Notes under the pieces: model-generated
Seen by the model: only the letters and a program-made list of their open reading frames with translations
Told to the model about the DNA's origin: nothing
Database searches by the model: none
Source of the DNA: Thioalkalivibrio sp.
Lineage (GTDB): Bacteria; Pseudomonadota; Gammaproteobacteria; Ectothiorhodospirales; Ectothiorhodospiraceae
Length of the DNA stretch: 8,794 nt
Direction of reading: 5' to 3'
NCBI GenBank assembly: GCA_003553165.1
Contig: PUOZ01000237.1
Location: 1-8,794 of the forward strand
Shown: in pieces, positions 6,380-8,794 of the stretch
Layout of the letters: each line of letters opens with the position of its first letter
How positions within the stretch are numbered: position 1 is the first letter of the stretch
Made by a program: the position numbers and the translations under genes

Positions 6380-7030
6380 ATGAGTGGAATCAATCTTGCG
6401 GAGAGCCCGCTGGACCCTTCCGACGCGGTGTACCGGGAGGTCGTGCCCGCCGGCGAATCCTGGCTGCACGCGCTGCGCAGGGGCCAGACCCTACGGATCC
6501 TCGATCTCGAGGGCAACCAGGCCGTGGATACGCTTTTCTACAGCCTGGAGCAGCCCACCGTGGAGCGCTACAGCGCGATCGATACCCTGCAGGCGCAGGG
6601 CAACGTGTACCTGACCACCGGCACGAAGCTGATGTCGAACGAGGGCAACGTGATGCTGACCATCACTGCCGACACCTGCGGGCGCCACGACACACTCGGC
6701 GGTGCCTGCGCGGCGGAGTCGAACCAGGTGCGCTACGGCCTCGAGAAGAAGCCGATGCACTCCTGCCGCGACAGCTTCCTGCGCGCGCTGAGTGAAAGCG
6801 ACTACGGCCTGGGCAAGCGCGACCTCGCCAGCAACATCAATTTCTTCATGAACGTGCCGCTGACGCCTGAAGGCGGCCTGACCTTCGAGGACGGCATCTC
6901 CGACGCCGGCAAGTACGTGGAGATGCGCGCCGAGATGGACGTGTTGGTACTCGTGTCGAATTGCCCGCAGCTGAACAACCCCTGCAATGCCTACAACCCG
7001 ACACCAGTGGAGATGATCATCTGGGACTGA
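6380..7030 (+). CDS. urea carboxylase-associated protein 1 (UAAP1); DUF1989 subunit of carboxyguanidine deiminase CgiAB
   Basis: A 216-residue DUF1989 protein and partner of the preceding gene in carboxyguanidine deiminase, acting in the cytoplasm between the carboxylase and allophanate hydrolase. Landmarks: [14 protein letters not shown] (97-110), SCRDSF (128-133), [15 protein letters not shown] (142-156), [18 protein letters not shown] (179-196) and PCNAYNP (201-207). Five cysteines (100, 110, 129, 195, 202) with H103 and D104 fall in the conserved blocks, while the paralogue lacks all five cysteines. This makes UAAP1 the likely metal-binding catalytic subunit; that is inference from the comparison. 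The ATG starts five bases after the upstream stop. AGGAG abuts the ATG too closely, so AGGGG at 6368-6372 (seven-base spacing), inside the upstream gene, is the probable ribosome binding site, implying coupled translation. A GGTGAA/TTCACC hairpin (7032-7050) follows the stop. Confidence 0.92.
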   Translation: MSGINLAESPLDPSDAVYREVVPAGESWLHALRRGQTLRILDLEGNQAVDTLFYSLEQPTVERYSAIDTLQAQGNVYLTTGTKLMSNEGNVMLTITADTCGRHDTLGGACAAESNQVRYGLEKKPMHSCRDSFLRALSESDYGLGKRDLASNINFFMNVPLTPEGGLTFEDGISDAGKYVEMRAEMDVLVLVSNCPQLNNPCNAYNPTPVEMIIWD

Positions 7031-7044
7031 GGGTGAAGGGCTTG

Positions 7045-7252
7045 TTCACCACGAAGGACACGAAGGCGCGAAGTTTATTGAAGTGCGGTTGAGGAGCGAT
7101 TTCTGGGGACGTGGTGGCGGGCGGGTTTGCAACGGATCGGGGTGGCTTTGCTTTGTCGTTTAGGGCGGCTGAGGAATCGGTGCCGCTCCGGGGCGTTTCG
7201 GCGCAGCTGTTCCCGATAAGACTCTTCGTGTCTTCGTGCTCTTCGTGGTGAA
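7045..7252. repeat. 208-bp inverted-repeat (MITE-like) element with 29-bp arms inside the operon
   Basis: Between UAAP1 and the carboxylase is a 244-bp gap. Its ends are inverted repeats: the left arm 7045-7073 begins TTCACCACGAAGGACACGAA, and the right arm 7224-7252 ends CTCTTCGTGGTGAA. The arms match in 25 of 29 positions when one is reverse-complemented. Each arm is built of a nine-base unit (CACGAAGNN / TTCGTGNNN) repeated about three times. The interior has no convincing gene. I recognise the CCACGAAG-type arm as a dispersed repeat in many environmental bacteria, often mis-annotated as short proteins containing HEEHE or FVSFVV; that is from memory. In RNA the arms could form a long stem between the two genes. 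Confidence 0.7.
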
Positions 7253-7274
7253 TCCAGACAGGACTGGACCTGAG

Positions 7275-8794
7275 ATGTTCGACAAGGTATTGATCGCGAA
7301 TCGCGGCGCCATCGCCTGCCGCATCATCCGCACGCTGAAGCGCATGGGCGTCGGAGCGGTGGCCGTGTATTCCGAGGCGGACCGGCACTCTCTGCACGTG
7401 CGCGAAGCCGACGAGGCGGTGCTGATCGGCCCTGCGGCCGCCGCCCACTCCTACCTGGACGCCGAACGCATCCTACGGGTCGCGCGCGAGACGGGCGCGG
7501 GGGCGGTTCATCCCGGGTACGGATTCCTGTCCGAGAACGCCGGCTTCGCCGAGGCCTGCGAGGCGGCCGGCATCGCCTTCGCCGGGCCAACGCCGGACCA
7601 GATCCGCGACTTCGGGTTGAAGCACCGCGCCCGCGCCCTGGCACGGGCCGCCGGCCTGCCGATGCTGCCCGGCACCGAGTTGCTGGAGAACCCGGAGCAG
7701 GCGTTGGCACAGGCCCGGCGGATCGGTTTCCCGCTGATGCTGAAGAGTACCGCCGGGGGCGGCGGCATCGGCATGCAGCTCTGCCGCGACGAGGCCGGAC
7801 TGCGCGAGACCTGGGATTCGGTGCAGCGGCTTGCGAAGAACAACTTCGCGAACACCGGCGTGTTCCTGGAAAAATACGTCGAGCACGCCCGGCACATCGA
7901 GGTGCAGATCTTCGGCGACGGCCAGGGCGGGGTGATCGCGCTGGGCGAGCGCGACTGTTCGTTGCAGCGGCGCAACCAGAAGGTGGTCGAGGAAGCACCC
8001 GCGCCCAACCTGCGCGAGGCCGTTCGCACCCGTTTGCTCGCCGATGCGGAGGCCCTGGGCCGAGGTGTGTGCTACCGCAGCGCCGGCACCGTCGAATACC
8101 TCTACGACGCGGATACCGGCGCCTTCTACTTCCTTGAGGTGAACACCCGGTTGCAGGTGGAGCACGGCGTCACGGAAGAGGTCACCGGCGTGGACCTCGT
8201 CGAGTGGATGCTGCTGGCGGCGGCCGGCGAACTGCCCCCGCTGGAGACCCTGCGTCCGGGTCCCGCACGGGGCCACGCGATCCAGGCGCGGATCTACGCC
8301 GAGGATCCGGGCAAGCACTTCCAGCCCTGCGCCGGCCTGTTGACCGAGGCCCGGTTCCCCGAAGATGCTCGCATCGATACCTGGGTCGAGCGCGGCAGCG
8401 AGATCTCGGCGTTCTACGACCCGATGATCGCCAAGCTGATCGTGCACGCAGATGACCGCGATGCCGCCTGCGCCAGCTTGGAGGCGGCATTGCAGGCCAC
8501 CGATCTGCAGGGGCTGGAGACCAACCTGCGCTACCTTCGGCAGATCGCCACCGACCCGGTGTTTCGCAGCGGGGAACAGACGACGCGCACGCTGGGGGGC
8601 CTCGAGTACCGGGCCGAGAGCATCGACGTGCTCGATCCGGGCACCCAGACCATGCTGCAGGACTGGCCTGGCCGTGTCGGCCATTGGGACATCGGCGTGC
8701 CGCCGTCAGGCCCGATGGACAGCCTCGCGTTCCGGCTGGGCAACCGGCTGGTCGGCAACCCCGAGGATGCCGCCGGGCTGGAGCTGACCGTCAC
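7275..8794 (+). CDS. uca: urea/guanidine carboxylase, 3'-truncated by window edge
   Basis: The first 506 codons of a biotin-dependent carboxylase of the urea carboxylase family (full length usually about 1,200 residues). It carboxylates urea or guanidine with ATP and bicarbonate. The biotin carboxylase part is complete: N-domain [20 protein letters not shown] (1-20) with [10 protein letters not shown] (79-88); ATP-grasp with glycine loop AGGGGIGM (160-167); [11 protein letters not shown] (226-236); catalytic [12 protein letters not shown] (286-297; E288, R292); and C-domain with ARIYAEDP (338-345). From about 452 the CT_A_B (AHS2/KipA-like) carboxyltransferase part begins ([35 protein letters not shown]). 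The remaining carboxyltransferase and biotin-carrier domains lie beyond the window, so residues that set urea versus guanidine preference are not visible. The riboswitch and CgiAB genes favour guanidine. The ribosome binding site is weak (AGGA about eleven bases upstream), and the gene is set apart from its operon partners by the repeat element. An allophanate hydrolase gene is expected downstream. Confidence 0.93.
   Translation, partial: MFDKVLIANRGAIACRIIRTLKRMGVGAVAVYSEADRHSLHVREADEAVLIGPAAAAHSYLDAERILRVARETGAGAVHPGYGFLSENAGFAEACEAAGIAFAGPTPDQIRDFGLKHRARALARAAGLPMLPGTELLENPEQALAQARRIGFPLMLKSTAGGGGIGMQLCRDEAGLRETWDSVQRLAKNNFANTGVFLEKYVEHARHIEVQIFGDGQGGVIALGERDCSLQRRNQKVVEEAPAPNLREAVRTRLLADAEALGRGVCYRSAGTVEYLYDADTGAFYFLEVNTRLQVEHGVTEEVTGVDLVEWMLLAAAGELPPLETLRPGPARGHAIQARIYAEDPGKHFQPCAGLLTEARFPEDARIDTWVERGSEISAFYDPMIAKLIVHADDRDAACASLEAALQATDLQGLETNLRYLRQIATDPVFRSGEQTTRTLGGLEYRAESIDVLDPGTQTMLQDWPGRVGHWDIGVPPSGPMDSLAFRLGNRLVGNPEDAAGLELTV

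Noticed and set aside
5623..6516. 297-residue minus-strand open frame.
   Set aside because: Antisense shadow across the UAAP2/UAAP1 junction; both plus-strand genes are clearly real.
7017..7448. Minus-strand frame of 143 residues with HEEHE and FVSFVV segments.
   Set aside because: It translates the inverted-repeat element and the antisense of the carboxylase start, a familiar annotation artefact of this repeat.
7473..8684. 403-residue minus-strand open frame.
   Set aside because: Antisense shadow of the carboxylase gene caused by high GC; no family resemblance and no ribosome binding site noted.

Overview
This GC-rich window has strongly G/C-biased third codon positions and looks like chromosomal DNA from a proteobacterium, most likely a gammaproteobacterium. 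That taxonomic guess rests on base composition and gene content only.

Left part (1-2217), ordinary chromosomal genes: the 3' part of a DnaQ/YprB-type RNase H-fold protein with a TPR-like tail; a small PilZ (c-di-GMP receptor) protein; and, convergent to it on the minus strand, a GNAT N-acetyltransferase.

Control region (2218-2745): this 528-bp gap without a gene is the most informative stretch. In order it holds GCACC-type inverted repeats resembling NtrC enhancer sites, a correctly spaced sigma-54 (-24/-12) promoter, a guanidine-I (ykkC) riboswitch aptamer with nearly all its hallmark conserved blocks, a hairpin that overlaps the aptamer's 3' end, and a ribosome binding site that can itself fold.

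Right part (2746-8794), a guanidine-assimilation operon on the plus strand: periplasmic binding protein, permease and ATPase of an ABC importer; two paralogous DUF1989 proteins (historically 'urea carboxylase-associated protein' 2 and 1, now known as the carboxyguanidine deiminase CgiAB); a 208-bp inverted-repeat element; and the 5' two-thirds or less of a biotin-dependent urea/guanidine carboxylase that runs off the window. Proposed flow: guanidine is imported, carboxylated with ATP and bicarbonate to carboxyguanidine, deiminated by CgiAB to allophanate, and then hydrolysed to ammonia and CO2 by an allophanate hydrolase expected just downstream.

The regulatory layout suggests a two-input gate: general nitrogen limitation (NtrC/sigma-54) starts transcription, and guanidine itself (riboswitch) lets expression proceed. 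The pathway is known from other bacteria. The combination of controls and the repeat element inside the operon are the points most worth checking.
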